A program made the position numbers and the translations under genes. Of a stretch of DNA of 64,000 nt, positions 32,331-40,785 are shown in pieces (the first letter of the stretch is position 1; each line of letters begins with the position of its first letter). A model generated the notes under the pieces. It worked only from the letters and a program-made list of their open reading frames with translations, did not search any database and had not been told where the DNA came from. Source of the DNA: Streptomyces rishiriensis (GTDB lineage Bacteria > Actinomycetota > Actinomycetes > Streptomycetales > Streptomycetaceae); assembly GCF_003112535.1 (NCBI RefSeq), contig NZ_BEWA01000009.1, forward strand, positions 248,001 through 312,000, written 5' to 3'.

Positions 32331-33749
32331 ATGGCCCCGAGCGCCATGAACCGGTGGATCACTTCTCTTTCCGACGCCCAGCCGGTCCCGTACTGGCTGG
32401 AAGACCCGGGCAGGCCCCGCCCCGAAGCCGCGCTCACCGGCCCCGAGACCTGCGACCTGCTGGTCGTCGGGGGCGGCTACAGCGGACTGTGGACCGCGCT
32501 CGTCGCCAAGGAGCGCGAGCCGCAGCGGGACGTGGTGCTGCTGGAGGGCCGCGAGGTGGGCTGGGCCGCCTCGGGCCGCAACGGGGGGTTCTGCGCGGCC
32601 TCCCTCACCCACGGGCTGTCCAACGGGCTCACCCGCTGGCCGGACGAGATCCACCGGCTCCAGGAGCTCGGGGCGCGCAACCTCGACGAGATCGAGGCGG
32701 CGATCGCCCGGCACGGCATCGACTGCGACTTCGAGCGCACCGGCGAGATCGACGTCGCCACCGAGGAGTACCAGGCGCGGGAGCTGCGCGACTGGTACGA
32801 GGAGCTGGACCGCCGCGGCCTCGGCGACGGCATCGAGTTCCTCGACGCCGACGCGGTGCGCGAGCAGGTCGCCTCGCCCACCTTCGAGGCCGGCCTGCAC
32901 GACCGCCGGGGCGTCGCCATGCTCCATCCGGCCAAGCTGGCCTGGGGCCTGAAGGCGGCGTGCCTGCGGCTCGGGGTGCGCGTGTACGAGCACACGCCCG
33001 CGCTGGACCTGAAGCCGAACGGCGCCGCAATGGCCGTCCGCACACCGTACGGGCAGGTCCGCGCCCGGCAGATCGCCCTGGGCACGAACATCTTCCCCAG
33101 CCTGGTCAGGCGGGTGCGGTCGTACACCGTGCCGGTCTACGACTACGCGCTGATGACCGAGCCGCTGACCGCCGGACAGCTCGACTCCGTCGGCTGGAAG
33201 AACCGGCAGGGGCTCGGGGACTCGGCGAACCAGTTCCACTACTTCCGGCTGTCGGCCGACAACCGGATCCTGTGGGGCGGGTACGACGCCGTCTACCCCT
33301 ACGGGGGCCGGGTGCGCGCCGAGTACGACGACCGGCCGCAGACGTACGCCACACTCGCCGAGCACTTCTTCGGCTGCTTCCCGCAACTCGAGGACGTCCG
33401 TTTCACCCACGCGTGGGGCGGGGCGATCGACACCTGCTCGCGCTTCTCGGCGTTCTTCGGCACGGCCCACCGGGGCAGGGTGGCGTACGCGGCCGGGTAC
33501 ACCGGTCTGGGCGTCGGGGCCACCCGGTTCGGGGCCGAGGTGATGCTGGACCTGCTCGCGGGGGAGAGCACCGAGCGGACGTCGCTGGAGATGGTCCGCA
33601 GGAAGCCGCTGCCCTTCCCGCCCGAGCCGTTCGCCTGGACGGGCATCGCCCTCACCAAGTGGTCGCTGGCCCGGGCCGACGCGCACGGCGGACGGCGCAA
33701 CCTGTGGCTGAGGACGATGGACCGGCTGGGCCTGGGCTTCGACAGCTGA
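32331..33749 (+). CDS. FAD-dependent amine oxidoreductase (PuuB-like)
   Basis: A 472-residue DAO-superfamily flavoenzyme. The FAD-binding Rossmann motif is LLVVGGGYSGLWTA at about residue 45; GWAASGRNGGFC, RVAYAAGYTGLGVG and a C-terminal ARFG element match gamma-glutamylputrescine oxidases (PuuB/OrdL). It would oxidise putrescine or gamma-glutamyl-putrescine to the aldehyde used by the dehydrogenase at the head of this operon. In Streptomyces the gamma-glutamylation is attributed to GlnA-like ligases encoded elsewhere. TAGGGAG upstream of the ATG is a fair ribosome-binding site. Likely last gene of the operon. Confidence 0.85.
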   Translation: MAPSAMNRWITSLSDAQPVPYWLEDPGRPRPEAALTGPETCDLLVVGGGYSGLWTALVAKEREPQRDVVLLEGREVGWAASGRNGGFCAASLTHGLSNGLTRWPDEIHRLQELGARNLDEIEAAIARHGIDCDFERTGEIDVATEEYQARELRDWYEELDRRGLGDGIEFLDADAVREQVASPTFEAGLHDRRGVAMLHPAKLAWGLKAACLRLGVRVYEHTPALDLKPNGAAMAVRTPYGQVRARQIALGTNIFPSLVRRVRSYTVPVYDYALMTEPLTAGQLDSVGWKNRQGLGDSANQFHYFRLSADNRILWGGYDAVYPYGGRVRAEYDDRPQTYATLAEHFFGCFPQLEDVRFTHAWGGAIDTCSRFSAFFGTAHRGRVAYAAGYTGLGVGATRFGAEVMLDLLAGESTERTSLEMVRRKPLPFPPEPFAWTGIALTKWSLARADAHGGRRNLWLRTMDRLGLGFDS

Positions 33750-33751
33750 CA

Positions 33752-33792
33752 GCCCGGTGAACGGCGGCCCGGTGAACGGCGGCCCGGTTCAC
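33752..33792 (+). repeat. 15-bp direct repeat behind the oxidase gene
   Basis: GCCCGGTGAACGGCG at 33752 is repeated exactly at 33767, with a partial third copy at 33782 that changes GTGAAC to GTTCAC. The second copy and the partial third can pair (GTGAAC with GTTCAC), so the tract may act as a terminator. Confidence 0.6.
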
Positions 33793-33886
33793 TCCAACGG
33801 GTCGCCCGAACCCGCGTAACGCCTGCCGGGGACCTCCCTCTCCCTTGTGACGCGACCGCGTCCACGAGTGAAGGGGAGGTCTTCTC

Positions 33887-34339
33887 ATGGCTGGGGCGAA
33901 GACGGCCGTCGAATGGCTGGCATCGGTCGCACCGGATCCCGAGGCGTGCCGCTGGGAATGGGAGCGCAACCCGCTGGGGGTGGCGCTGCTGCCCGCGGGC
34001 AGGGCCTGGGACGTGCTCATCCTGCCGGGCGGGCTCGGCTGTCCCACCCTCGACGTGCTCACCCGGATCCTCGACCGGCCGGGCCCGGTGCTCGTCGACT
34101 TCGGGGACGACCGCATGGGCTTCTTCGTGGCGCCCGGCACCGCCGCCCGCTGGCTCGGCACCGGCATCCGCACCGCCGGGGCCGGCGCCTGGATCGTCGT
34201 GCCCTATCCGGGGCGCGGGACCGGGAACGTGCGCTGGCTGGTCCCGCCGGACGGCAGCGGCACCCTGACCGACCCGGCGCTCCTCGAACTGGCGATGCAC
34301 GAGGCCGCGGCGGGCCTGGCGGACGGAGGGGCCGACTGA
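33887..34339 (+). CDS. Small prim-pol-like protein of unknown function
   Basis: A 150-residue soluble protein. It resembles short Streptomyces proteins annotated as bifunctional DNA primase/polymerase N-terminal-like: an early CRWEWERNP, RAWDVLILPGGLG, then VLVDFGDDRMGFFV and a WIVVPYPGRG stretch. The acidic residues that would bind metal in an active primase are not convincingly arranged, so catalysis is doubtful. GGGGAGG lies 9 bases ahead of the ATG. It stands alone between the polyamine operon and the convergent PucR gene. Confidence 0.65.
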   Translation: MAGAKTAVEWLASVAPDPEACRWEWERNPLGVALLPAGRAWDVLILPGGLGCPTLDVLTRILDRPGPVLVDFGDDRMGFFVAPGTAARWLGTGIRTAGAGAWIVVPYPGRGTGNVRWLVPPDGSGTLTDPALLELAMHEAAAGLADGGAD

Positions 34340-34505
34340 CGTCCCGGACACCCCCGCGGCCGTGGCCGGCCGCGGCGGCTCCCGCCGGTCTCGCGGGCAG
34401 GCCGATCGCGAGGGCCCGCGGTCCCGGGGCCGGCGGAGCCGCCCCGAGAGCTTCGCGCGGCCCCGCGGGCGGGGCCGGCCGTGACGGCCCCCGGCGCGCC
34501 GGGGC

Positions 34506-36200
34506 TCAGTCCGCCGACGTCGTCTTCAGGGCCAGCCACAGCTCCATGCGCACGTCCGGGTCGTCCAGGGAGCGTCCGAGGATCTCCTCCACCCGGCGCA
34601 TGCGGTAGCGCAGGGTGTGGCGGTGGACGCCCAGGTCGGCCGCCGCCGCGTCCCACTGGCCGTGCCGGGACAGCCAGGCCCGCAGGGAGGCCACCAGGTC
34701 GCCGCGGCCGGTCGCGTCGTGTTCGCGCAGCGCCCGCAGCAGGCCGTCCGCGAACGCCTTCACCGCGTCGTCGGCGAGCAGCGGCAGCACGGAACCCGCC
34801 GCGAGCTGCTCGTGCTCCACGAAGAACCGGCCCCGGCGCCGTGCCACCGACAGCGCCTGTTCCGCCTGTCTGTAGGCCGCAGCCGCCGCGATCGGTCCGG
34901 CCGGCGCCGACAGCCCCACGACCGACCCGGGCTCGTCGCCGGTCCCGGGCGCGACGCCGTCGTCCGCCGGCGCGCCCTCCCGCGCCGTCGCGTACCGCTC
35001 GCAGGCCGCCGCGGCCGCGCCCCCGTCCCTGACCAGCGCCGTCAGCCGGTCGCCCTCGGGGACCGCGAGCACGGCCTCCCCGGCCCGGGCGGCCGCCGAC
35101 TCGATCGCCTCGACCAGAGCGCCGAACGGGTCGCCGACCGGCTGGGTCACGGGCGCCGCGCGCGCGTGCGGCCCCTCCGCGGCGCCCGCCGGCCCTCGCG
35201 CCGACGTGTCCGGGTGCGTCCGCGAGGCCGACGCCGTCTCGGCGACCACCACCCGGAAGGGGGCGTCGAGCAGATCGCCGTAGAGGTCCCCGGCGACGGC
35301 CCGCGCGTGGTCGGGCTCGCCCGCCAGCAGCATGCGCAGGACCGCCGCGCCGATCCGCTGCTGCGCCGCGTGCAGCGGCCGGGAGCGTTCCGTGGTCAGG
35401 GTCAGCAGGGCGATGGCCGAGTGGACGGCGTACCGCTCGGCGGTGCCCGGGGCCGACGCGGTGCCGACGGCGAGCGCCGCGCGCGGGCGCCGGCCGGTAC
35501 CCAGGGAGTGCAGTTCGATCCGGTCGTCGTAACGGTCGTCGTGCTCGGGGCGGTCCGCCGCCCCGCTCCCGACCACCGCCGAGGCGGGCGCCGGCCGCTC
35601 CCGCAGCCGCTCCACCTCCGCCGTGAGCCGCGCCGCCCGCCGGCCCGCCCACTCGGGAGCGGCCGCCACCACGGCCCCCGAGGCGTCGTACAGGGCCGCC
35701 CACCCGTTCACCTGCGCGGCGAGTGCGCCGAGCAGACCCTGGGGGCCCTCGGTCAGCGCCTGCCTGGTCAGCTCCCGCTGCGCCGCGAACCCGGCCGTCA
35801 CCGCTCGGTACTGGTCGGCCGCGATCGCCGCCGACACCGCCTTGCTGATGGCGAGGAAGGGCGTGCGCCGCGGCACCTCCAGCAGCGGCAGGCCCTCCTC
35901 CTCGGCCGCGTCCACCAGCGCCCCGGGGATCTCCTCGTAATTGACGCCCACGGCGAAGCCCAGCCCGACCACCCCCGCCTTGGCCAGCCGCCGCACATAG
36001 CGCCGCATGGCCTGCGGGTCCTCGGCGTCCAGTTTGAGCGCGGTGATCAGCAGCAGCTCCCCGCCCTCCATGTAGGGCACGGGGTCCGCCAGCTCGCTGA
36101 CGTGCGCCCAGCGCACCGGCACGTCCAGACGGCCCCCGCCCGCCCGGACGGTCAGCTTCAGCGCGGAATGGTGGACGAGCGAGGCGAGCGTGGGAGGCAT
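34506..36200 (-). CDS. PucR-family transcriptional regulator
   Basis: A 564-residue regulator. The N-terminal PucR purine-catabolism-type domain (about residues 1-125) contains HVSELADPVPYMEGGELLL and the central GGDEF-like region carries disordered inserts. The C-terminal PucR helix-turn-helix (about residues 505-560) includes DLGVHRHTLRYRMRRVEEILGR. Relatives control purine, GABA, proline or polyamine catabolism, and gabT, gabD and the pot operon lie on both sides, so amine catabolism is the probable target. The ATG at 36200 follows GAAGG; longer upstream frames lack domain content. Confidence 0.88.
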   Translation of the reverse strand: MPPTLASLVHHSALKLTVRAGGGRLDVPVRWAHVSELADPVPYMEGGELLLITALKLDAEDPQAMRRYVRRLAKAGVVGLGFAVGVNYEEIPGALVDAAEEEGLPLLEVPRRTPFLAISKAVSAAIAADQYRAVTAGFAAQRELTRQALTEGPQGLLGALAAQVNGWAALYDASGAVVAAAPEWAGRRAARLTAEVERLRERPAPASAVVGSGAADRPEHDDRYDDRIELHSLGTGRRPRAALAVGTASAPGTAERYAVHSAIALLTLTTERSRPLHAAQQRIGAAVLRMLLAGEPDHARAVAGDLYGDLLDAPFRVVVAETASASRTHPDTSARGPAGAAEGPHARAAPVTQPVGDPFGALVEAIESAAARAGEAVLAVPEGDRLTALVRDGGAAAAACERYATAREGAPADDGVAPGTGDEPGSVVGLSAPAGPIAAAAAYRQAEQALSVARRRGRFFVEHEQLAAGSVLPLLADDAVKAFADGLLRALREHDATGRGDLVASLRAWLSRHGQWDAAAADLGVHRHTLRYRMRRVEEILGRSLDDPDVRMELWLALKTTSAD

Positions 36201-36325
36201 GGGGCCTTCAGGTCGAGGAGACGAGCGATCGGCGGGGCGGGTGTGGACGAGGTGATCATTTGGCCGCTTCGTATGAAGGGCCTGTGCCGATTCTGCCTCA
36301 CCGTAAGGGCCCGCGGGACGCCGCT

Positions 36326-38743
36326 TCAGCCCCGCAGATCCACCAGCAGCGGCGGCGTGTGCTCGCCCCGCACGCTGGTCAGGGACAGCACCGCGTGCCC
36401 GGGCGGGACCTCGTGCGCCAGCTGGGACGCCGACCACCGCTCCCGCTCGACCTGGCGCACCGTCACCGCGTCCGTGGTCACCGCGTTCCCGGTCACCAGT
36501 TTGCGCAGCGCGTGGATGGCGCGGGTCATCGGCTGGTCGGCGAACACGGTGTGCTTGGCGATCTCCGTGGTCTCCACCCACTCCGTGCCCCAGGTCTGCG
36601 CGAACCTGCCGCCGTCCCAGGTGGTGATCCCGGAGAACGCCATCCGGCAGCCGACGGCCCCGTACAGCGGTCCGTGCAGGGCCTCGGGGACGTCGCCGAC
36701 GCTGCGCAGGGCGAGCACCACGCCCGCGTTCTGCGAGCGCAGCCGCTGCAGCCGGCGCACCGACCCGTCGGTGACGGCCCCCGTGGCGTCGTCCAGGACC
36801 AGACAGGCGAAGTGGTCGTGCCGCTCCCGTACGACGGCGTGGAACTGCGCGAGGACCAGCCGGGTGATCAGCCGGGCGGCCTCCTCGTGGCCGCGCTCGG
36901 GCAGGTCGATCCGCACCCGGAGCGGATGGTGGGCGACCGCGCGCAGCGAGAAGGTCCGGTGCGCGTCGCCGTCCGCGCCGAAGAACCCCGCGAACGCCGG
37001 CCGGCTCAGCAGCGCCAGCCGGTCGGCCAGGGCGCGGCCGGGGTCGCCCGCCGCGCCCGTCTGCCGGAGGCGCGCCTGCAGCTCGCGCCGCATCACCTCG
37101 TTCCCTGCCACCGCCTCGCGCAGCGCGGACAGCGCGCCGGGCTCGCCCTCCAGCAGCCCGAGCAGCTCGGTCAGGGCGGGGAAACGCCCGTGCGCGGCGC
37201 GGTACGGACCGAGCAGCTGGGCGAGCGCCGTGGCCGCGCCCTGGGCGCTCACCGAGTCGAGGTCGCCGACCAGCGCCTCGGCGAGGACGGCGGCCGCCTC
37301 GTCCGGGTCGTCGCAGCCCGCGTACGGGTCCAGGTCGTACACGGACGACGGGTCGCCGATCCGCACGATCACGTCGAAGGCGGTGTCGGAGCCGAGCGGG
37401 CCGCCGCCGGGCGAGGACAGCGCGACCACGGCGCACGTCCCGGTCAGCGCCTGCAGGGCCAGCGCCTCGGTCAGCGGCTCGATCAGCGTGCGCGTCTTGC
37501 CCGAGCCGGACGGCCCCACCGCCAGCAGCGAGGTGCCCAGCAGGTCCGGGCCGAGCGCGGCGCCCGTGTCGTGATAGGCGAGCGGGGTGCGCTCGGCGGC
37601 CACCCAGCGGCCGATGCGCACCTGCCCGGTGAGCAGGTCGTGGCGGGCCGTGCGCCGGGGCAGGTCGCGGTCGCCGGAAGGGTGCGTCCAGGCCGCGCCG
37701 CCCTGGCGCAGCACGGTCTCGCGGAAGTCGCCGAGACCCGCGCTCCACGCCTGGCGCACCCGCACGCAGTCCACGTCGTTCATCCGGCCCGCGGCGACCT
37801 CACCGGTGAGCAGGTCGGCCGCCTCGTACTGCCCGGCGTCGCGCAGTTCCGGCCACTGCGAGCGGGGCCGCTCGGCCGCGGGCACGCCGTGGTCGGGGCC
37901 GGCCCGCCGGGCGGCGAGCCGCTCCTTCGCGTACGGCAGCCAGCCCCCGACCCGTGCGAACGGCCAGACCACCAGCACCGTGATGACGGCGTAAAGGGTG
38001 TTCGTGAAGAGGGGAGAGGAGAACAGCTCGTAGCCGCCGGAGATCAGCACGATCAGCGAGAACAGCGGGTCCACGACCGGCAGCGCGTCCCAGCCGACGC
38101 CGAAGGCGCCGGGGAAGACGAAGCTCAGCGCGGCGAGCGCGCCCAGCAGGGCGATCAGGGCCCGCGCGGGCTGCGGCCGCCGGCCGACGAAGTGCCGTAC
38201 GACGTGCGGCCAGCTGCCCAGCCGGCCCATGGCGTACAGCAGAACGGCGAAGAAGACGCCGTCGTAGACCACCCGCGCCTCGGCGCCGTCCATGTTCTTG
38301 GGGGAGGCGATCGTGCCGCCCCACCACCAGCTGTCGGGGGTGAACAGCCGCAGCAGGGTGAACTGGTAGGGCAGGGCGCCCCGTCGCCACAGCGACCACA
38401 GCACCAGCGCGACCACCAGCGGGACCAGCATGCCGACGACCGTCACCGGAGCGAGCCGCTCCGACGCCCGTTGCGGTTTCGGCAGCCGGTGGCCGAACCG
38501 CCAGATCCCCGGCCGGGACACCGGCCGCGCCTCGTCGAGCCAGGCCGCGACGGCGGACGCGGCCCGCGGCGCGTGCTCGGCGGCCGGCGGCACGCCCGGC
38601 GCGCGGGCCGGCCGCGGCGGCACCGGGGGCGGCTGTGCGGGCCCCGCCGGGCGCGGCACAGGATTCGCATGCGTACCCCGCGCGTCCTGCGTCCCGTCGC
38701 TGTCCATCGACCCTGCCCCCTGACCAGCCGTTCCGTCCGTCAT
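36326..38743 (-). CDS. TraG/FtsK-like membrane ATPase
   Basis: An 805-residue protein with a Pro-rich cytoplasmic N-terminus and about five transmembrane helices (roughly residues 100-285). A P-loop ATPase domain follows with Walker A VGPSGSGKTRT at about residue 410 and Walker B ACLVLDDAT at about residue 650. The SQNAGVVLALRS-type motif and overall plan recall VirD4/TraG coupling proteins, but no conjugation or ESX gene is adjacent. A related gene occupies this place in other Streptomyces as I recall, so it is probably core rather than mobile. Function unknown. An in-frame ATG at 38707 is an alternative start. Confidence 0.75.
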   Translation of the reverse strand: MTDGTAGQGAGSMDSDGTQDARGTHANPVPRPAGPAQPPPVPPRPARAPGVPPAAEHAPRAASAVAAWLDEARPVSRPGIWRFGHRLPKPQRASERLAPVTVVGMLVPLVVALVLWSLWRRGALPYQFTLLRLFTPDSWWWGGTIASPKNMDGAEARVVYDGVFFAVLLYAMGRLGSWPHVVRHFVGRRPQPARALIALLGALAALSFVFPGAFGVGWDALPVVDPLFSLIVLISGGYELFSSPLFTNTLYAVITVLVVWPFARVGGWLPYAKERLAARRAGPDHGVPAAERPRSQWPELRDAGQYEAADLLTGEVAAGRMNDVDCVRVRQAWSAGLGDFRETVLRQGGAAWTHPSGDRDLPRRTARHDLLTGQVRIGRWVAAERTPLAYHDTGAALGPDLLGTSLLAVGPSGSGKTRTLIEPLTEALALQALTGTCAVVALSSPGGGPLGSDTAFDVIVRIGDPSSVYDLDPYAGCDDPDEAAAVLAEALVGDLDSVSAQGAATALAQLLGPYRAAHGRFPALTELLGLLEGEPGALSALREAVAGNEVMRRELQARLRQTGAAGDPGRALADRLALLSRPAFAGFFGADGDAHRTFSLRAVAHHPLRVRIDLPERGHEEAARLITRLVLAQFHAVVRERHDHFACLVLDDATGAVTDGSVRRLQRLRSQNAGVVLALRSVGDVPEALHGPLYGAVGCRMAFSGITTWDGGRFAQTWGTEWVETTEIAKHTVFADQPMTRAIHALRKLVTGNAVTTDAVTVRQVERERWSASQLAHEVPPGHAVLSLTSVRGEHTPPLLVDLRG

Positions 38744-38830
38744 CAGCGAGCCAATCTAACGCGCCCGCAAGGGGAGTTCACCGCTTACGCGGCCGGGCCC
38801 GCGGGGACGGTCGCGCTTCGGCACTGTCCA

Positions 38831-38855
38831 TGTCGGACAACCCGTCTCTCCGACA
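38831..38855. promoter_or_regulatory. Inverted repeat upstream of gabT
   Basis: TGTCGGA (38831-38837) and TCCGACA (38849-38855) are separated by 11 bases, about 105 bases ahead of the gabT start and on the side facing the divergent ATPase gene. A PucR or GabR-like operator is possible. Confidence 0.4.
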
Positions 38856-38958
38856 CCGCCCACATGGAGCATGCCGACCCCCCGCCCGGGGTCCTAGCCT
38901 GCGAGAAAAGAGGGAAAAGCGTCCGCAAAGCCCCGTTCGCAGAACCACAGGAGCCGTC

Positions 38959-40293
38959 ATGACCGCCCTTCCGCAGGAGCGCCGCGTCGTCACCGCCATC
39001 CCCGGCCCGAAGTCGCAGGAGCTGCAGGCCCGCCGTACCGCCGCGGTGGCGGCCGGCGTGGGCTCGGTGCTCCCCGTCTTCACCACGCGCGCGGGCGGCG
39101 GCATCATCGAGGACGTCGACGGCAACCGTCTGATCGACTTCGGCTCCGGCATCGCGGTGACCTCCGTCGGCGCCTCCGCCGAGGCCGTCGTGCGCCGGGC
39201 CACCGCCCAGCTCGCCGACTTCACCCACACCTGTTTCATGGTCACCCCCTACGAGGGCTACGTGGCGGTGGCCGAGGCCCTCGCCGAGCTCACCCCGGGC
39301 GACCACGCCAAGAAGTCCGCGCTGTTCAACTCGGGCGCCGAGGCCGTCGAGAACGCCGTCAAGATCGCGCGCGCGTACACCAAGCGCCAGGCCGTCGTCG
39401 TCTTCGACCACGGTTACCACGGCCGGACCAACCTCACCATGGCCCTGACGGCGAAGAACATGCCGTACAAGCACGGCTTCGGCCCGTTCGCTCCCGAGGT
39501 CTACCGCGTCCCGGTCGCCTACGGCTACCGCTGGCCCACCGGCGCGCAGAACGCCGGCCGCGAGGCCGCCGCGCAGGCCATCGACCAGATCACCAAGCAG
39601 GTCGGCGCGGACAACGTGGCCGCGATCATCATCGAGCCGGTGCTCGGCGAGGGCGGCTTCATCGAGCCGGCCAAGGGCTTCCTGCCGGCCATCAGCCAGT
39701 TCGCGTCCGACAACGGCATCGTCTTCGTCGCCGACGAGATCCAGTCGGGCTTCTGCCGCACCGGCCAGTGGTTCGCCTGCGAGGACGAGGGCATCGTCCC
39801 GGACCTGATCACCACGGCCAAGGGCATCGCGGGCGGGCTGCCGCTCGCCGCCGTGACCGGCCGCGCCGAGATCATGGACGCCGCGCACGCGGGCGGCCTG
39901 GGCGGCACCTACGGCGGCAACCCGGTCGCCTGCGCGGGCGCGCTCGGCGCGATCGAGACGATGAAGGAGCTCGACCTCAACGCCCGGGCCAAGCACATCG
40001 AGGCCGTCATGAAGGGCCGCCTGACGGCCATGGCCGAGAAGTTCGACGTGATCGGCGACGTCCGCGGGCGCGGCGCGATGATCGCGATCGAGCTGGTCAA
40101 GGACCGCACGACGAAGGAGCCGAACGCCGAGGCCACCGCCGCCCTCGCCAAGGCCTGCCACCAGGAGGGCCTGCTGGTCCTGACCTGTGGCACCTACGGC
40201 AACGTGCTGCGCTTCCTGCCGCCGCTGGTCATCGGCGACGACCTGCTCGAAGAGGGCCTGGACATCATCGAGCAGGCTTTCGCGCGCATCTGA
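38959..40293 (+). CDS. gabT: 4-aminobutyrate aminotransferase GabT
   Basis: A 444-residue class III PLP aminotransferase that converts GABA and 2-oxoglutarate to succinate semialdehyde and glutamate. Signatures are NSGAEAVENAVKIARAY, FDHGYHGRTN, ADEIQSGFCRTG (PLP-binding Asp) and TTAKGIAGGLPL (Schiff-base lysine at about K288). Length and sequence fit actinobacterial GabT. The ATG at 38959 has AGGAG six bases upstream. A GabD-type dehydrogenase lies two genes downstream on the same strand. Confidence 0.9.
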   Translation: MTALPQERRVVTAIPGPKSQELQARRTAAVAAGVGSVLPVFTTRAGGGIIEDVDGNRLIDFGSGIAVTSVGASAEAVVRRATAQLADFTHTCFMVTPYEGYVAVAEALAELTPGDHAKKSALFNSGAEAVENAVKIARAYTKRQAVVVFDHGYHGRTNLTMALTAKNMPYKHGFGPFAPEVYRVPVAYGYRWPTGAQNAGREAAAQAIDQITKQVGADNVAAIIIEPVLGEGGFIEPAKGFLPAISQFASDNGIVFVADEIQSGFCRTGQWFACEDEGIVPDLITTAKGIAGGLPLAAVTGRAEIMDAAHAGGLGGTYGGNPVACAGALGAIETMKELDLNARAKHIEAVMKGRLTAMAEKFDVIGDVRGRGAMIAIELVKDRTTKEPNAEATAALAKACHQEGLLVLTCGTYGNVLRFLPPLVIGDDLLEEGLDIIEQAFARI

Positions 40294-40594
40294 GCAGGGC
40301 CCTCGCACACCTGCCTCCCAGCGCCCGCAGAGGGTGTGAAGAACGTGTGCGAGGAGGATGGCGGGACGGGATACGGGCTGTCGTACGGCCTGCCGCTGCC
40401 GTAGGTTCTACCCAGATGAGAGATACACCCCGTCCACAGGGGACTGTGGACGGACGCCGGGCCGGGGCCTCCCCAGCTTCGACCTGGTCGTGCCCTCGCG
40501 CACACAACGGGAGCTTCCGGCTTCGGAAATCTCCACACCGATCGGACGGTCGTCCGCCCCAAACCCCCCGGGGCGGCCGACGATCCGGTCCGGA

Positions 40595-40634
40595 CGGCCA
40601 CCCCGGAACCACCCCCCCTGTTCCGGGGTGGCCG
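40595..40634 (+). terminator. 15-bp perfect hairpin with C-rich loop
   Basis: Arms CGGCCACCCCGGAAC and GTTCCGGGGTGGCCG flank a ten-base loop CACCCCCCCT. There is no T-tract. Lying 300 bases past gabT, it may be a terminator, a processing site or the core of a small RNA. Confidence 0.6.
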
Positions 40635-40664
40635 ACCTCCTTCTCTGGTGCAGACCACGAAAGC

Positions 40665-40694
40665 GGACCCCGGACACTGATCCGGGGTCCTTTT
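40665..40694 (+). terminator. Intrinsic terminator with T-tract
   Basis: GGACCCCGGA and TCCGGGGTCC form a 10-bp stem with a six-base loop, followed immediately by TTTT. It lies about 90 bases before the PAP2 gene and would end any transcript coming from the gabT side. Confidence 0.75.
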
Positions 40695-40785
40695 CGGTGG
40701 CGCCCCTCTTTCGTTCCGGAACGCTTTCGGCCCGTCGTCCTCGCAGGCTCTCCGCCGGCCGGCCGCTGCTGACAAGCTGGGGCCC

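Larger units (their letters stand above)
40294..40785. other. 492-bp gene-free, highly structured gap after gabT
   Basis: No convincing gene is seen. Several strong inverted repeats are packed here: CCGCCCC/GGGGCGG around 40555-40576, a 15-bp perfect hairpin at 40595-40634 and a terminator at 40665-40694. The nearest open frame (from 40358) has its ATG fused to AGGAGG with no spacing and a composition unlike a protein. Confidence 0.6.

Noticed and set aside
30393..33686. 1,097-codon minus-strand frame across potB, potC and the oxidase
   Set aside because: It runs through four confidently identified genes and is almost wholly charged low-complexity sequence.
33887..34339. Replication primase of a plasmid or phage remnant
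   Set aside because: No other replication gene, and the short protein seems to lack the catalytic acids; more likely a Streptomyces-specific family.
36326..38743. Conjugative element marked by the TraG-like ATPase
   Set aside because: No integrase, relaxase, attachment repeats or compositional change nearby; neighbours are conserved catabolic genes.
40595..40694. tRNA or riboswitch
   Set aside because: The hairpins do not form a cloverleaf and no known aptamer core was recognised; left as possible terminators or small RNA.
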